Of a stretch of DNA of 64,000 nucleotides, positions 18,130 through 28,211 are shown in pieces. The position numbers and the translations under genes are program-made. The stretch is from Streptomyces anulatus. GTDB lineage: Bacteria; Actinomycetota; Actinomycetes; Streptomycetales; Streptomycetaceae. Below the pieces are notes generated by a model. That model saw nothing but the letters and a program-made list of their open reading frames with translations, was not told where the DNA came from and ran no database searches. Location of the stretch: NCBI RefSeq assembly GCF_014650675.1, contig NZ_BMVK01000004.1:487880-551879 (forward strand), read 5' to 3'. Each line of letters opens with the position of its first letter. Within the stretch, counting starts at the first letter, position 1.

Positions 18130-18513
18130 CTACATCCGCAGAACGGAGAAGGTGGTGACGGGACGAGGTGGCGCGGGGCCACCGCGGCAGAACGAGGCGC
18201 CCGAACCGGCCGTCGGCACGGGGCCGTCCGTCCACTGCGGCGAACCGGACGCCGGGGCGGTCCCCGAAGCGGCGTCGGAGCGCGGCGCGACGTCCTCGGC
18301 TGCCACCGGTTTCTTGCCGCACGGAGCGGAGCCCTCGTCGGCCGAGGGCTGCACGGCGGTAGCGACCTGCGTTACGGACGTCGCGCCGGAAACGGCGGTG
18401 TCCTGCGGCGAGGCGCGGCCGAGCAGGCACAGCAGGCCGACCGCGGCGATCAGGAGCACGAGCAGACCGCGCAGCGCGACGGTGGCCGCCGCGGGGGTCG
18501 TCGCTCGCCTCAT
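18130..18513 (-). CDS. Small single-span exported protein of unknown function
   Basis: A 127-residue protein starting at the ATG at 18513. One hydrophobic segment (about residues 13-32, ending GLLCLLG) acts as signal anchor or signal peptide. The outside part is low complexity, rich in Ala, Ser and Pro, with two cysteines (SAPCGKKP and ASFCRGG) that could form a disulphide. It is first in a likely two-gene operon with the CPVC membrane protein. No domain was recognised. Short and low in complexity, it is less secure than its neighbours, but the ORF and codon pattern look real. Confidence 0.55.
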   Translation of the reverse strand: MRRATTPAAATVALRGLLVLLIAAVGLLCLLGRASPQDTAVSGATSVTQVATAVQPSADEGSAPCGKKPVAAEDVAPRSDAASGTAPASGSPQWTDGPVPTAGSGASFCRGGPAPPRPVTTFSVLRM

Positions 18514-18564
18514 GTACGCCTGCTCTTCCTGGGAGGTCACCCCACGATAGAACACGCGAGCAGC

Positions 18565-18616
18565 GCTCCGGCCCCTGCCCTTGACCTCGGGCGAGGGCAG
18601 GAGCAGGGGCCGGAGC
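18565..18616 (-). terminator. Hairpin after the SHOCT protein gene
   Basis: A 14-base perfect stem (GCTCCGGCCCCTGC at 18565-18578 with its complement at 18603-18616) contains an alternative inner stem of CCTGCCCT with AGGGCAGG. It lies 29 bases past the stop of the leftward gene ending at 18645. Confidence 0.7.
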
Positions 18617-18644
18617 AGGAAAGGGCGAGGGCCGGAGCCTGGCC

Positions 18645-19049
18645 TCAGGCGAGCAGCTTCGCCTTCGCCCGCTCGTACTCCTCGGGGTTGAGCGCGCCCT
18701 TGTCCTTGAGTTCGGCGAGTTTCGCCAGATCGTTCACATGGTCGCTGCCGCCGGATCCGCCCTGGCTCGCCGCGGCTTCGCGCACATAGTTGCGGAACGC
18801 CGCCTCCGAGTCCTTGGCCAGCTTCTCGTCGCGTTCGTGCATGCTGCGACCGCGGACGATCAGGTAGATCAGTACGCCCAGGTAGGGCAGCAGGATGACG
18901 AGGACCAGCCAGCCCGCCTTGGCCCAGCCGTTCAGCGAGTGGTCCCGGAAGAGGTCGGTGACGACCTTGAACAGCAGGAAGAACCACATGACCCAGAGGA
19001 ACAGGTACAGCATGGTCAGAAAGACGTCCAGGAGCGGGTAATCGTCCAT
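18645..19049 (-). CDS. SHOCT-domain membrane protein (PLDc_N-like N-terminus)
   Basis: A 134-residue protein. Two hydrophobic hairpin segments (about residues 8-28 and 45-66) with DLFRDHSLNGWAKAGWLVLVILLPYLG match the phospholipase D nuclease N-terminal (PLDc_N) family of small membrane proteins. The C-terminal 30 residues, LAKLAELKDKGALNPEEYERAKAKLL, form a SHOCT oligomerisation motif. Such proteins are very common in actinobacteria and have no defined biochemical role. It appears to be a single-gene unit with its own terminator. Confidence 0.88.
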   Translation of the reverse strand: MDDYPLLDVFLTMLYLFLWVMWFFLLFKVVTDLFRDHSLNGWAKAGWLVLVILLPYLGVLIYLIVRGRSMHERDEKLAKDSEAAFRNYVREAAASQGGSGGSDHVNDLAKLAELKDKGALNPEEYERAKAKLLA

Positions 19050-19159
19050 GGTCCTACTCCCTATCGCACGGATGGTCCCTTATTCATACAGTGGGTCCGA
19101 TTGGTCCGCATCTGTAAGTAAGCGGCCGTGGGGGAGGTACGGGAGCAGAGGGGCGTGCG

Positions 19160-19660
19160 TCAGGTGCGGTTCTCGTCCGGGGCGATCCGCAGCACATGTG
19201 CGGGCGGGTGGGTGACGCCCAGCTCCGGTCGCCAGGCCGCGAGGATCTGTGCCGACGGGTCGAACAGCGGGGCCGGCAGCTCCTCGGGATCGGTCCACCG
19301 CCAGGTGCTGATCAGGTGCGGCTCGGTCACCTCCGGGACGCCGGAGGCGAGCCGTACGACGGCTGCCATGCTGACGCGGTTGATCCCGCCGATCACGTCG
19401 TGGACCATCGCGACGACGTCCACGGCCGCCTCGTCCACCGCCAGACCCGTCTCCTCGCGCAGCTCCCGGGCGGCAGCCGCGGCGATCGACTCGTGCGTCG
19501 CGTCGACCTTCCCGCCCGGCAGCTCCCACGTACCGCTGTGGTGCCGGCCCAGCAGTACGCGCCCCCGGCCGTCCTCGACGATCACGCCGACTCCGAGGGC
19601 CGCCTGCGCCGTGGGCGGGCGGGTGTTGCGGGCGGGCGGGGTGACGGGGTCGGCTGACAT
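19160..19660 (-). CDS. Nudix hydrolase
   Basis: A 166-residue protein with a complete Nudix box: GGKVDATHESIAAAAAREL, then REETGL, fitting Gx5Ex7REUXEEXGU. The preceding ALGVGVIVEDGRGRVLLGRH is the first strand of an MTH1/ADP-ribose-pyrophosphatase-like fold. It hydrolyses a nucleoside diphosphate linked to another group; the exact substrate is not predictable. It lies 93 bases from an NAD-kinase-like gene on the same strand, so an NAD- or ADP-ribose-related substrate is possible but not shown. Confidence 0.92.
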   Translation of the reverse strand: MSADPVTPPARNTRPPTAQAALGVGVIVEDGRGRVLLGRHHSGTWELPGGKVDATHESIAAAAARELREETGLAVDEAAVDVVAMVHDVIGGINRVSMAAVVRLASGVPEVTEPHLISTWRWTDPEELPAPLFDPSAQILAAWRPELGVTHPPAHVLRIAPDENRT

Positions 19661-19753
19661 GGTGCTGGTTCTCCGCTCTCCGGTGCCGGGTCCGGACCAC
19701 CGTAGCGAAGCGGCCGGGGCGGCCGGGGGCCGGTGCGGCGAGGGCGGGCGCGC

Positions 19754-20653
19754 TCACGTCACCAGGCGCAGCGACCTCTCCGCGATGCCGAGCCGTACGC
19801 TCTGACCCCAGGTCAGCTCCAGCGCGTCGGACTCCATCCCGTCCCCGAAGACCACGACCCGGTCCGACTCCACGGTCAGCCGCAGCCCCTGCCCCCGGCC
19901 CAGTTCGCCCGCCACCCTGGACGTCCCGGTCGCGGGGGAGGGCCAGGCCTCGCGGACGAACCACAGGAGGCGCGCGTCGCACGGCGCGGGCAGCGGCATC
20001 GTGCCGCCGCGCTCCAGCCACAGCGAGCGCAGCCAGCCGGTGGCGCCCGTGCCGGTGCCGACCAGCACCCCGGAGGAGGCCTGGGCTTCGCCGGGGGCCG
20101 TCTCGCCGTCGGGCCCCAGGCGGTAGCGGGCCGTCTGGTGGCCGGGCGGCCCGAGGTAGATCTCGTTCAGGGCGAGGAGGCGCTGCGTGTCGTCGGCGAC
20201 GGCCTCGACCATGGTCAGCTCCTCGGCCCGCCCTCCGGCGGCGGTCGCGGCGCGCAGCAGGGCGGCCGCGTCGGCGTGGCGGTGGCGGACCAGGACGCCG
20301 GGGTTGCGCCCCGGGTCGGTGTCGATGCCCACCACCGGCTGCCCGGACAGGTACTTCGCGGTGTTGGCGACCAGACCGTCCTGGCCGACCACGACCACCA
20401 CGTCCTCCGGGGCGAACAGGAAGCGGTCCAGGTCCGCCCGCTCCACCCGGGTGGAGCGCCAGGTGAGCGGCACCGCCGCCGCCACCTCGCGCAGCGCCTG
20501 CCGGGTGTCCTCGTGGCGGCGCGCCACCTCGTCGATCGAGCGGCCCCGGCTGGACAGGAAGAACGCGGCCTGCCCGTGCGTCCCGTGCCGGGCGAGCAGC
20601 TCCTCGTACTCCGTCCGCCGGTGGACGAGCACCGCCCGGGGCGCCAGGCTCAC
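19754..20653 (-). CDS. NAD(+)/NADH kinase-like protein with altered GGDG motif
   Basis: A 299-residue protein of the NAD kinase fold. The phosphate-binding signature reads VVVVVGQDGLVANTAKYL, so the usual GGDG is GQDG, with the aspartate kept. ALNEIYLG corresponds to the NE motif that binds the nicotinamide ribose, and VGTGTGATGW to the conserved T/G-rich segment. Its GTG start overlaps the stop of the upstream SPFH gene by four bases (GTGA), so the two are translationally coupled. Housekeeping NAD kinases normally sit elsewhere, so this is probably a specialised paralogue. Whether it still makes NADP is uncertain because of the motif change. Confidence 0.8.
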   Translation of the reverse strand: MSLAPRAVLVHRRTEYEELLARHGTHGQAAFFLSSRGRSIDEVARRHEDTRQALREVAAAVPLTWRSTRVERADLDRFLFAPEDVVVVVGQDGLVANTAKYLSGQPVVGIDTDPGRNPGVLVRHRHADAAALLRAATAAGGRAEELTMVEAVADDTQRLLALNEIYLGPPGHQTARYRLGPDGETAPGEAQASSGVLVGTGTGATGWLRSLWLERGGTMPLPAPCDARLLWFVREAWPSPATGTSRVAGELGRGQGLRLTVESDRVVVFGDGMESDALELTWGQSVRLGIAERSLRLVT

Positions 20654-21663
20654 GCTCCCGCCCCGCCTTCCGGACGGCCGAGCTTGGCGAGCAGCCCGGT
20701 GAGGACGTCGGGGGAGAGGGTGAGGCTCTCGATGCGCGGCAGGTTCTCCGCGAGCCGGGTCGCCGCCAGGGCGTGCAGCGTGGCCGGATCGACCTCGCCG
20801 TGCACCCGCAGCCAGGCGGCCTGGGCCTCGGCCCGGGCCGCGCCCGTCTCGCGCGCCGCCTCGGCCTCCGCGCGGGCCAGGCGCACCTTGCGGGCCGCCT
20901 CCGCCTCGGTCCGTACGCCGTCGGCCGCGGCCTTCTCCTCGGCCTCGCGGCGGGCGTTGGTGCCGCGCTGGTCGACCAACTGCTCCTCGCGCCGGGCCAG
21001 TTCGATCTGGCTGGCCAGCTCGTTCTCGGCGATGGCGCGTTCCCGCTCGACGGCCACGGCCCGCCGCTCGTAGGTGGCCCGGTCCGCTTCCTGCTGGATC
21101 TGCTCGCGGGCCGGGGTGCGCAGGGCGCGCTCGACCTCGGCCTCGGGGCGGATCGCGACGACGCGCACGGCCACCACGTCGATGCCGGTGGTCGGCAGGC
21201 GGGGCTCGGCGGTGAGGCCGGCGGCGACCCGTTCGCGCACGGAGGCGACGCCGTCGACCAGGGCCGCCGCGAGCGGGGTGCGGGCCAGCACGTCCAGCGT
21301 GTGCTGCTGCGCGGTCTCGGTGAGGAGGGTGGCGATCTGTTCGAGCGGTGCGCCGCGCCAGCTTCCGGTGTCCGGGTCCACGGAGAAGTCGAGCCGGTTC
21401 GCCGCCTCGGCCGGATCGCTGATCCGGTACGTGACGGTGGCCTGCACGGTGACGTCCTGGAAGTCGGCCGTACGGGCGTGGAACGCCATGGCCAGCTCCC
21501 GGTCGTCGACCGGCACTTCGGAGAGCGCCGCCGACAGCGACCGGTACCAGAAGCTGAGCCCCTGACCGTCGTGGGCGAGCCGGCCGCGGTTGTGGTGGCG
21601 GATGTGGGCGGTGGGCGCGGAGCGCAGGTGGCGCCAGCCGAAGCGCCGGGTGATGTCGGCCAT
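20650..21663 (-). CDS. SPFH (band 7/stomatin-like) domain protein
   Basis: The ATG at 21663 behind a GGGGGG-type ribosome site gives 337 residues. An SPFH domain occupies about residues 10-180 (VTVQATVTYRISDP, then GIDVVAVRVVAIRPEAEVERAL). It is followed by a long Glu/Ala/Arg-rich coiled coil of about 100 residues of the flotillin type. No transmembrane segment is visible, so membrane attachment would be peripheral. It is the first gene of a two-gene unit with the NAD-kinase-like protein. SPFH proteins scaffold membrane microdomains; here the conserved coupling suggests the scaffold recruits or controls the kinase-like partner. Confidence 0.87.
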   Translation of the reverse strand: MADITRRFGWRHLRSAPTAHIRHHNRGRLAHDGQGLSFWYRSLSAALSEVPVDDRELAMAFHARTADFQDVTVQATVTYRISDPAEAANRLDFSVDPDTGSWRGAPLEQIATLLTETAQQHTLDVLARTPLAAALVDGVASVRERVAAGLTAEPRLPTTGIDVVAVRVVAIRPEAEVERALRTPAREQIQQEADRATYERRAVAVERERAIAENELASQIELARREEQLVDQRGTNARREAEEKAAADGVRTEAEAARKVRLARAEAEAARETGAARAEAQAAWLRVHGEVDPATLHALAATRLAENLPRIESLTLSPDVLTGLLAKLGRPEGGAGA

Positions 21664-21719
21664 GATGAGGCCCCCCTTGATTTCGTCATTGCGACGATAA
21701 TGGGTGGGAGGGGAAAGAG

Positions 21720-22514
21720 TCAAGGTGACGAAAAGGGGGGTCGGGTGCGGCGTATCACCTGCCTGGCCGGGATCTCGCCGCCCCCGTGCACGGCGAGATC
21801 GGCCCCGCTGACGTACGAGGAGAGGTCGCAGGCCAGCCAGAGGCAGGCCCGCGCCACATCGTCCGGTTCCGCCAGTCGCCCCATCGGGACGATGTCCGCC
21901 ACCGCCGCCCCGCCGTCGTCGCCGTACAGCGCGGTGGCGTTCTCGGTGCGGATGAGGCCCGCGGTGATGTGGTTGACCCGGACCCGCGGCGCCCATTCGA
22001 GGGCCAGCGCCCGGGTCAGCCCGAGCAGGCCCGCCTTGGCCGCGGTGTAGGCGGCGGTGCCCGGCTGCGGGTCGTGGGCGGAGACGCTGCCGATATTGAT
22101 CACGCACCCGCCGTCCGGCTGCTCCCGCATCACCAGGTTCGCCGCCTGGGCCGTGTAGAAGGGCGCGAGGAGATTGAGCGCGACCACCTTCTCGACGAAG
22201 CGTGGCGAGACGGTCGCCGCGTCGGCGTCCGGAGAGCCGCCGGCGTTGTTCACGAGCACGTCGAGCCGGCCGAACCGGTCGGCGGTCGCGGCGACGAGGT
22301 CCGCCGCTGCCGCGGGGTCCCGCAGGTCCGCGGCCCGGAACGAGGCCTCGCGCCCGCCCGACGACGGCGGTGCGGCCGGCGTGCCGCGCCCGCAGACCAT
22401 GACGTCCGCCCCGCTCGCGAGGAACGCTCTCGCCAGCGCGGCCCCCAGGCCCCTGGTGCCGCCGGTGACCAGCACCGCTCGTCCGGTGAAGTCCATCGCG
22501 TGGGACTGGTTCAT
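21720..22514 (-). CDS. Short-chain dehydrogenase/reductase (SDR)
   Basis: A 264-residue classical SDR. It has the NAD(P) motif TGGTRGLG, the NNAG motif, and the Ser-Tyr-Lys catalytic residues (INIGSVSAH, YTAAK). The C-terminal GRLAEPDDVARACLWLACDLSSYVSGADLAVHGG is typical of 3-oxoacyl-ACP-reductase-like enzymes. The start at 22514 is favoured; an ATG six codons in (MDFTGRA) also fits. A perfect CAAGCGCTTG palindrome lies 70 bases upstream and also precedes the dienoyl-CoA reductase gene, suggesting a common regulator and a role in acyl or hydroxyacyl metabolism. Substrate unknown. Confidence 0.9.
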   Translation of the reverse strand: MNQSHAMDFTGRAVLVTGGTRGLGAALARAFLASGADVMVCGRGTPAAPPSSGGREASFRAADLRDPAAAADLVAATADRFGRLDVLVNNAGGSPDADAATVSPRFVEKVVALNLLAPFYTAQAANLVMREQPDGGCVINIGSVSAHDPQPGTAAYTAAKAGLLGLTRALALEWAPRVRVNHITAGLIRTENATALYGDDGGAAVADIVPMGRLAEPDDVARACLWLACDLSSYVSGADLAVHGGGEIPARQVIRRTRPPFSSP

Positions 22515-22583
22515 GGTCCTCCCTTCGCCCCTGGTCCCGGAGCCTCGCCGGGGCTCGTCCCGCCCACTCCTCCCGGAATCTAC

Positions 22584-22593
22584 CAAGCGCTTG
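22584..22593. promoter_or_regulatory. CAAGCGCTTG palindrome upstream of the SDR gene
   Basis: A ten-base perfect palindrome within TACCAAGCGCTTGTTAG, of the form bound by TetR-type repressors of acyl-CoA metabolism in actinobacteria. Nine of its ten bases recur at 28212-28220 before the dienoyl-CoA reductase gene. The regulator is not identified. Confidence 0.5.
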
Positions 22594-22711
22594 TTAGGGG
22601 ATCCAGGGGTGAGCCGTGAAGAGGCGCGGACACACGGGCGGCCGGTGGCCTCCGCAGAGGTCACCGGCCGGCCGGGCGGTGCGCCGCCCCCGTCCCCACG
22701 GTGCGGCGCGG

Positions 22712-22748
22712 GTGGACCGCCCCCCATCCGCTGGGGTGGGCGGTCCAC
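22712..22748 (-). terminator. Hairpin after the TetR gene
   Basis: An 11-base perfect stem (GTGGACCGCCC at 22712-22722 with its complement at 22738-22748) lies five bases past the tetR stop codon. Confidence 0.75.
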
Positions 22749-22753
22749 GTCTG

Positions 22754-23383
22754 TCAGGACTCCGGCGCTCCCGCCGTGAGTCCGAGGCTCGGGAGGATCG
22801 CCATCTCCACGAACCGGGTCAGATACGCCGCGTCGGCGTAGCGCCCCTCCAGCAGCGGACGGGCGCGCATCACTCCGAGCAGCTGGGCCGCGACGAACTC
22901 GGCCCCCGGAAGGTCCGCCGCGATCTCGCCGCGCTCCCGGCCCCGCCGGACCATCGTGTCGATCGCCGCGATCTCCGGCAGGATCAGTGCCTCGCGCAGC
23001 GCGCACAGCAGCTCCGGGCTCTGGAGCGCGGCATGGCTGAGGGCGTGCATCAGCGGGGTGTCGCTCCCCGAGGCCTCGCCGATCGTCCGTGCGGCCTCCA
23101 GCAGGTCCCCGGCCAGCGACCCGGTGTCGATGTTCGGGAGCCGCATCCGCCGGGTGCCGTGCAGCGCGGCCACGACCAGCTCCGGCTTGGAGCCCCACTG
23201 CCGGTACAGCGTCGACTTCCCGCACCGTGTGCGCGAGGCGACGCCCTCCATCGTCAGCGACTCGTAACCGCTCTCCCGCAGCAGCTGCAGCACCGCCGCG
23301 TAGAGCTCCTGCGCCCGCTCCGGTGTGATCTTCGACCGGCGGGACGTGAGGGCTGACTCCTGTACGGAATCGGGCGACGGCAT
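22754..23383 (-). CDS. TetR family transcriptional regulator
   Basis: The ATG at 23383 gives 209 residues; the longer frame would read through the operator. The N-terminal helix-turn-helix is ESLTMEGVASRTRCGKSTLYRQWGSK. The C-terminal ligand domain resembles the TetR_C_16-type group (AEFVAAQLLGVMRARPLLEG). It diverges from a PAP2/EamA gene pair across a strikingly symmetric operator (23418-23485), so autoregulation and control of that pair are likely. The ligand is unknown. Confidence 0.92.
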   Translation of the reverse strand: MPSPDSVQESALTSRRSKITPERAQELYAAVLQLLRESGYESLTMEGVASRTRCGKSTLYRQWGSKPELVVAALHGTRRMRLPNIDTGSLAGDLLEAARTIGEASGSDTPLMHALSHAALQSPELLCALREALILPEIAAIDTMVRRGRERGEIAADLPGAEFVAAQLLGVMRARPLLEGRYADAAYLTRFVEMAILPSLGLTAGAPES

Positions 23384-23417
23384 GGGCTGTACCTCCTGCG
23401 GCGGTGCGGTGAGGTTC

Positions 23418-23485
23418 TCGATACGCCAGTGTACCGATACGCGTGTGTACCGATACGCCGACGTATCGGTACACTGGCGTATCGA
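23418..23485. promoter_or_regulatory. Symmetric TetR operator array between tetR and the PAP2 gene
   Basis: Two 24-base arms (23418-23441 and 23462-23485) are exact inverted repeats separated by 20 bases. GTGTACCGATACGC occurs at 23429-23442, again in direct orientation at 23445-23458 (16 bases on), and inverted at 23461-23474 with 13 of 14 bases conserved. The spacing of one and a half helical turns between the direct copies would suit cooperative binding of repressor dimers. The array sits 35 bases before tetR and 58 before the PAP2 start. Confidence 0.75.
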
Positions 23486-23543
23486 TACGGCGTGGATCTG
23501 ACCGGGCCGTCCTGACACCGCTTCGCATCCAAGGGGGCACCGG

Positions 23544-24539
23544 GTGACATACGCCCGCACCGAGCCCACGGACCAGGAGCCGGACATACGTGCCCGACCG
23601 CCCCTCGTCCGCGAGTTCCTTCTCGTGGCCGGACTCTTCCTGGCCTACAAGTTCGGCCGCCAGGCCGCCAACGGCCATGTCGAGGAGGCGTTCCGCAACG
23701 CGGGGAACGTGTGGGACCTCGAACGCACCCTGCACCTCCCCGGCGAGGGCGCGGTCCAGGGTCTGCTGCTGCACAGCCAGCCCCTGATCCACGCGGCGAA
23801 CACCTACTACGCCGCCGTGCACTTTCCCGCCACGGCCCTCTTCCTGGTCTGGCTCTACTGGCGCCGGCCCCGCCACTACGTCCGGTCGCGCCGCGTTCTC
23901 GCCGCGCTCACCGGCGCCGCCCTGGTGCTGCATCTGCTGTTCCCGCTGGCCCCGCCCCGGATGCTCCCGGCCGCCGGGCTCGTCGACACCGGTCAGGTCT
24001 ACGGGCCGACGGTGTACGGACAGACGCCCGCGACCGACACGATGGCGAACCAGTTCGCCGCGATGCCCTCGCTGCACGTCGGCTGGGCCGTGATGGTGGC
24101 CGTCGGACTGATCGTCGCCACCCGTTCCCGGTGGCGCTGGCTGTGGCTGCTGCACCCGGCGCTGACGCTGCTCGTCGTCGTGGGCACGGCCAACCACTAC
24201 TGGCTCGACGCGATCGTCGTCGGGGCGATGCTCGCCGTCGCCCTCGCCGTCTTCCGGCTGCCGCCGTCCGCCCGGACCGCGCCCGCGCGGCAGCCCCGGC
24301 CGGACCTGCGGGGGAGCGTCGAAGGGTCTCCCGTACCGGCGTACGCGGGTGGCGGGGGGCCCGGGGCCTTCGCGTCGGCCGTCCCGGCGGGGTCCGCCGC
24401 GCCCGGGGCCTTCGCGCCCGGGGCCTTCGCGTCGGCCGGTCCGCCGCCGTCCTTCGGGGCCGTCGGCGGGTCCGCCGAGCCCGCCGACGGCGCGGACGCC
24501 GGATCACGGGCGCCCGCCCGGGCCGGAGCCGCGCGATGA
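23544..24539 (+). CDS. PAP2-superfamily membrane phosphatase/phosphotransferase (Aur1-like)
   Basis: GTG start at 23544, 331 residues. The first 225 residues form about six membrane spans with the PAP2_3 signatures MPSLHVGWAV and ANHYWLDAIVVG, which hold the phosphatase histidines and aspartate; the group includes inositolphosphotransferase Aur1-like enzymes acting on lipid phosphates. The last 100 residues are a low-complexity Pro/Gly/Ala tail with GAFA repeats, probably cytosolic and disordered. Its stop overlaps the next gene's ATG (ATGA). It lies under the TetR operator array. Substrate may be a phosphatidyl or isoprenyl phosphate. Confidence 0.85.
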   Translation: MTYARTEPTDQEPDIRARPPLVREFLLVAGLFLAYKFGRQAANGHVEEAFRNAGNVWDLERTLHLPGEGAVQGLLLHSQPLIHAANTYYAAVHFPATALFLVWLYWRRPRHYVRSRRVLAALTGAALVLHLLFPLAPPRMLPAAGLVDTGQVYGPTVYGQTPATDTMANQFAAMPSLHVGWAVMVAVGLIVATRSRWRWLWLLHPALTLLVVVGTANHYWLDAIVVGAMLAVALAVFRLPPSARTAPARQPRPDLRGSVEGSPVPAYAGGGGPGAFASAVPAGSAAPGAFAPGAFASAGPPPSFGAVGGSAEPADGADAGSRAPARAGAAR

Positions 24540-25504
24540 ACGCCACACTGCTCGCCGTTGCGCTCTCCCTCGTCTCGGCCGGCGCCTACGCGGCCGCCGC
24601 CGTGGCGCAGTCCCGGCTCGCCGGCCGCACCGACCCCTCCACCGGAGTCCTGCGACTGCTGGGCCGGGGGGCCTGGTGGTCGGCGGTCGGCCTCAACGCC
24701 GGGGGAGCGCTGCTGCACGTCGCCGCGCTCAACTTCGGCCCGCTCACCCTGGTCCAGCCGCTGGGCGCGCTCACCCTCGTCGTCGCCGTCCCGCTCGGGG
24801 CGCGCGCCGCCGGACGCCGGGTCGGCCGCACCGAGTGGCGCGGCACGGCCCTGACCCTGCTCGGCCTCGGCGCCCTGCTCCTGACCGCGGGCGGCTCCGC
24901 CCCGCACGAGACCCTCAGCCTTCCCGAGGCGCTCGGCGTGGGCGCGGCCACCATGGCGGTCGTCGCCGGACTCGGCCGGCCCGGGGCCCGCCCGGGGCTG
25001 CGGCACGCGGCGGCCTCCGGGATCACCTCCGGGGTCGCCTCCGCGCTCACCCAGACCCTCACCGTCGCGGTCACCGACCACTCCGGCGGCCCGCTGTTCA
25101 GCTGGCGGCTGCTGACCGTGGCGCTGCTCGTCTCCGCCTTCGCGATGGGCGGCCTGCTGCTGTCCCAGACCGCGTACCGGGGCGGGCTCGGCGCGCCGCT
25201 CGCGGTGGTCACCCTCGCCAACCCGGTGGCCGCCGCCGCGATCGGCCTGGCCCTGCTCGGCGAGCGCCTCCAGGGCGGGCCGGTCAGCCTGGTGCTCGCG
25301 CTCCTCGGCACGGCGGCGGCCGTGCGCGGGGTGGTCCTCCTCAGCCGGGCCCAGGCGCGGAACACGGACCCGGCCGCCCCGCCGGAGGCACCCGTCCCCG
25401 GGGACCAGGTCCCCTCCAGGGTGGTCATCGGCAGCCCCCGGCGCGCGGACACCGCACCCCCGGCGGGCGTCCCGGAACCTCTCCCCGCGCACGCGAGCGG
25501 CTGA
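24536..25504 (+). CDS. DMT (EamA-like) membrane transporter
   Basis: A 322-residue protein with about nine hydrophobic segments in two related halves, LALSLVSAGAYAAAAVAQ and then GPLTLVQPLGALTLVVAVPLGARAAGRR, typical of the drug/metabolite transporter superfamily and of NIPA/DUF-type relatives. The last 50 residues are a Pro-rich cytosolic tail. It is translationally coupled to the PAP2 gene by ATGA. Cargo unknown; with the TetR operator this looks like an inducible export or membrane-lipid pair. Confidence 0.8.
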   Translation: MNATLLAVALSLVSAGAYAAAAVAQSRLAGRTDPSTGVLRLLGRGAWWSAVGLNAGGALLHVAALNFGPLTLVQPLGALTLVVAVPLGARAAGRRVGRTEWRGTALTLLGLGALLLTAGGSAPHETLSLPEALGVGAATMAVVAGLGRPGARPGLRHAAASGITSGVASALTQTLTVAVTDHSGGPLFSWRLLTVALLVSAFAMGGLLLSQTAYRGGLGAPLAVVTLANPVAAAAIGLALLGERLQGGPVSLVLALLGTAAAVRGVVLLSRAQARNTDPAAPPEAPVPGDQVPSRVVIGSPRRADTAPPAGVPEPLPAHASG

Positions 25505-25549
25505 CCGGCCGCGCGGCGGGAGGGCGACCGGGGCGTACGGTTCGACCGC

Positions 25550-26089
25550 TCAGCCGTCCAGGTCGGCGATGGCCCGGGTCAGCCAGCTGATCCAGAACGT
25601 CTCCAGATCGATGCCGCCCCGCAGCACCAGATACCGCAGCCGGTCCTCGTCGGTCGTCGGCGCGGGGGTGAAGTTCCGCTCCTCGATCTCCCGGTACTCC
25701 GCCAGTTGGCGTTCGTGCAGCGTGAGGTGGCGGCGCAGCTCCGCGCCCATGCCGTCGGCCCCGACGACCGCCGCCGCCCGCATCCGCAGCAGGAGCGGAT
25801 CGCGGACCGGCCGGGGATCCTCGGGGAGCGCCACCCAGGCGGCCAGTTCCTCGCGGCCGGCGGGCAGTACCTCGTACTCCTTCTTCTGCCCCCGGGCCGG
25901 CACCGCGGCGGGCAGCGCCCTGATCCGCCCGGCCTGCTCCAGTTTTCCGAGCTCGCGATAGATCTGCTGGTGCGTCGATGACCAGAAGTAGCCGATCGAC
26001 CGGTCGAACCTGCGGGTCAGTTCCAGACCCGAGGACGGCTTCTCCAGCAGAGCGGTGAGAATCGCGTGCGGCAGTGACATGGGGTGCAT
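25550..26089 (-). CDS. PadR family transcriptional regulator
   Basis: A 179-residue protein with a PadR winged helix near the N-terminus (LPHAILTALLEKPSSGLELTRRF, then YRELGKLEQAGRI) and the C-terminal Vir_act_alpha_C-like helical dimerisation domain (LRRHLTLHERQLAEYREIEE). The start may be at 26089 or the internal ATG at 26080. It reads in the same direction as the dienoyl-CoA reductase gene, 60 bases downstream of it. It could be co-transcribed and regulate it, perhaps through the palindrome at 28222-28235, but this is inference. Confidence 0.9.
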   Translation of the reverse strand: MHPMSLPHAILTALLEKPSSGLELTRRFDRSIGYFWSSTHQQIYRELGKLEQAGRIRALPAAVPARGQKKEYEVLPAGREELAAWVALPEDPRPVRDPLLLRMRAAAVVGADGMGAELRRHLTLHERQLAEYREIEERNFTPAPTTDEDRLRYLVLRGGIDLETFWISWLTRAIADLDG

Positions 26090-26149
26090 CCTAAGGACGT
26101 ACGGAGACCGGGGCGCGCGGCCTTCCCCCGGCGCCCGGGCCCCGGGCGC

Positions 26150-28210
<2,061 letters not shown>

Positions 28211-28211
28211 T

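Noticed and set aside
22515..24197. Long minus-strand frame continuing upstream of the SDR
   Set aside because: It crosses the TetR gene and its operator in a shadow frame; the SDR fold starts at 22514.
24340..24470. Short repeats encoding GAFA in the PAP2 tail as a possible CRISPR or tandem array
   Set aside because: Irregular in length and spacing and in frame with a low-complexity protein tail; no spacers.
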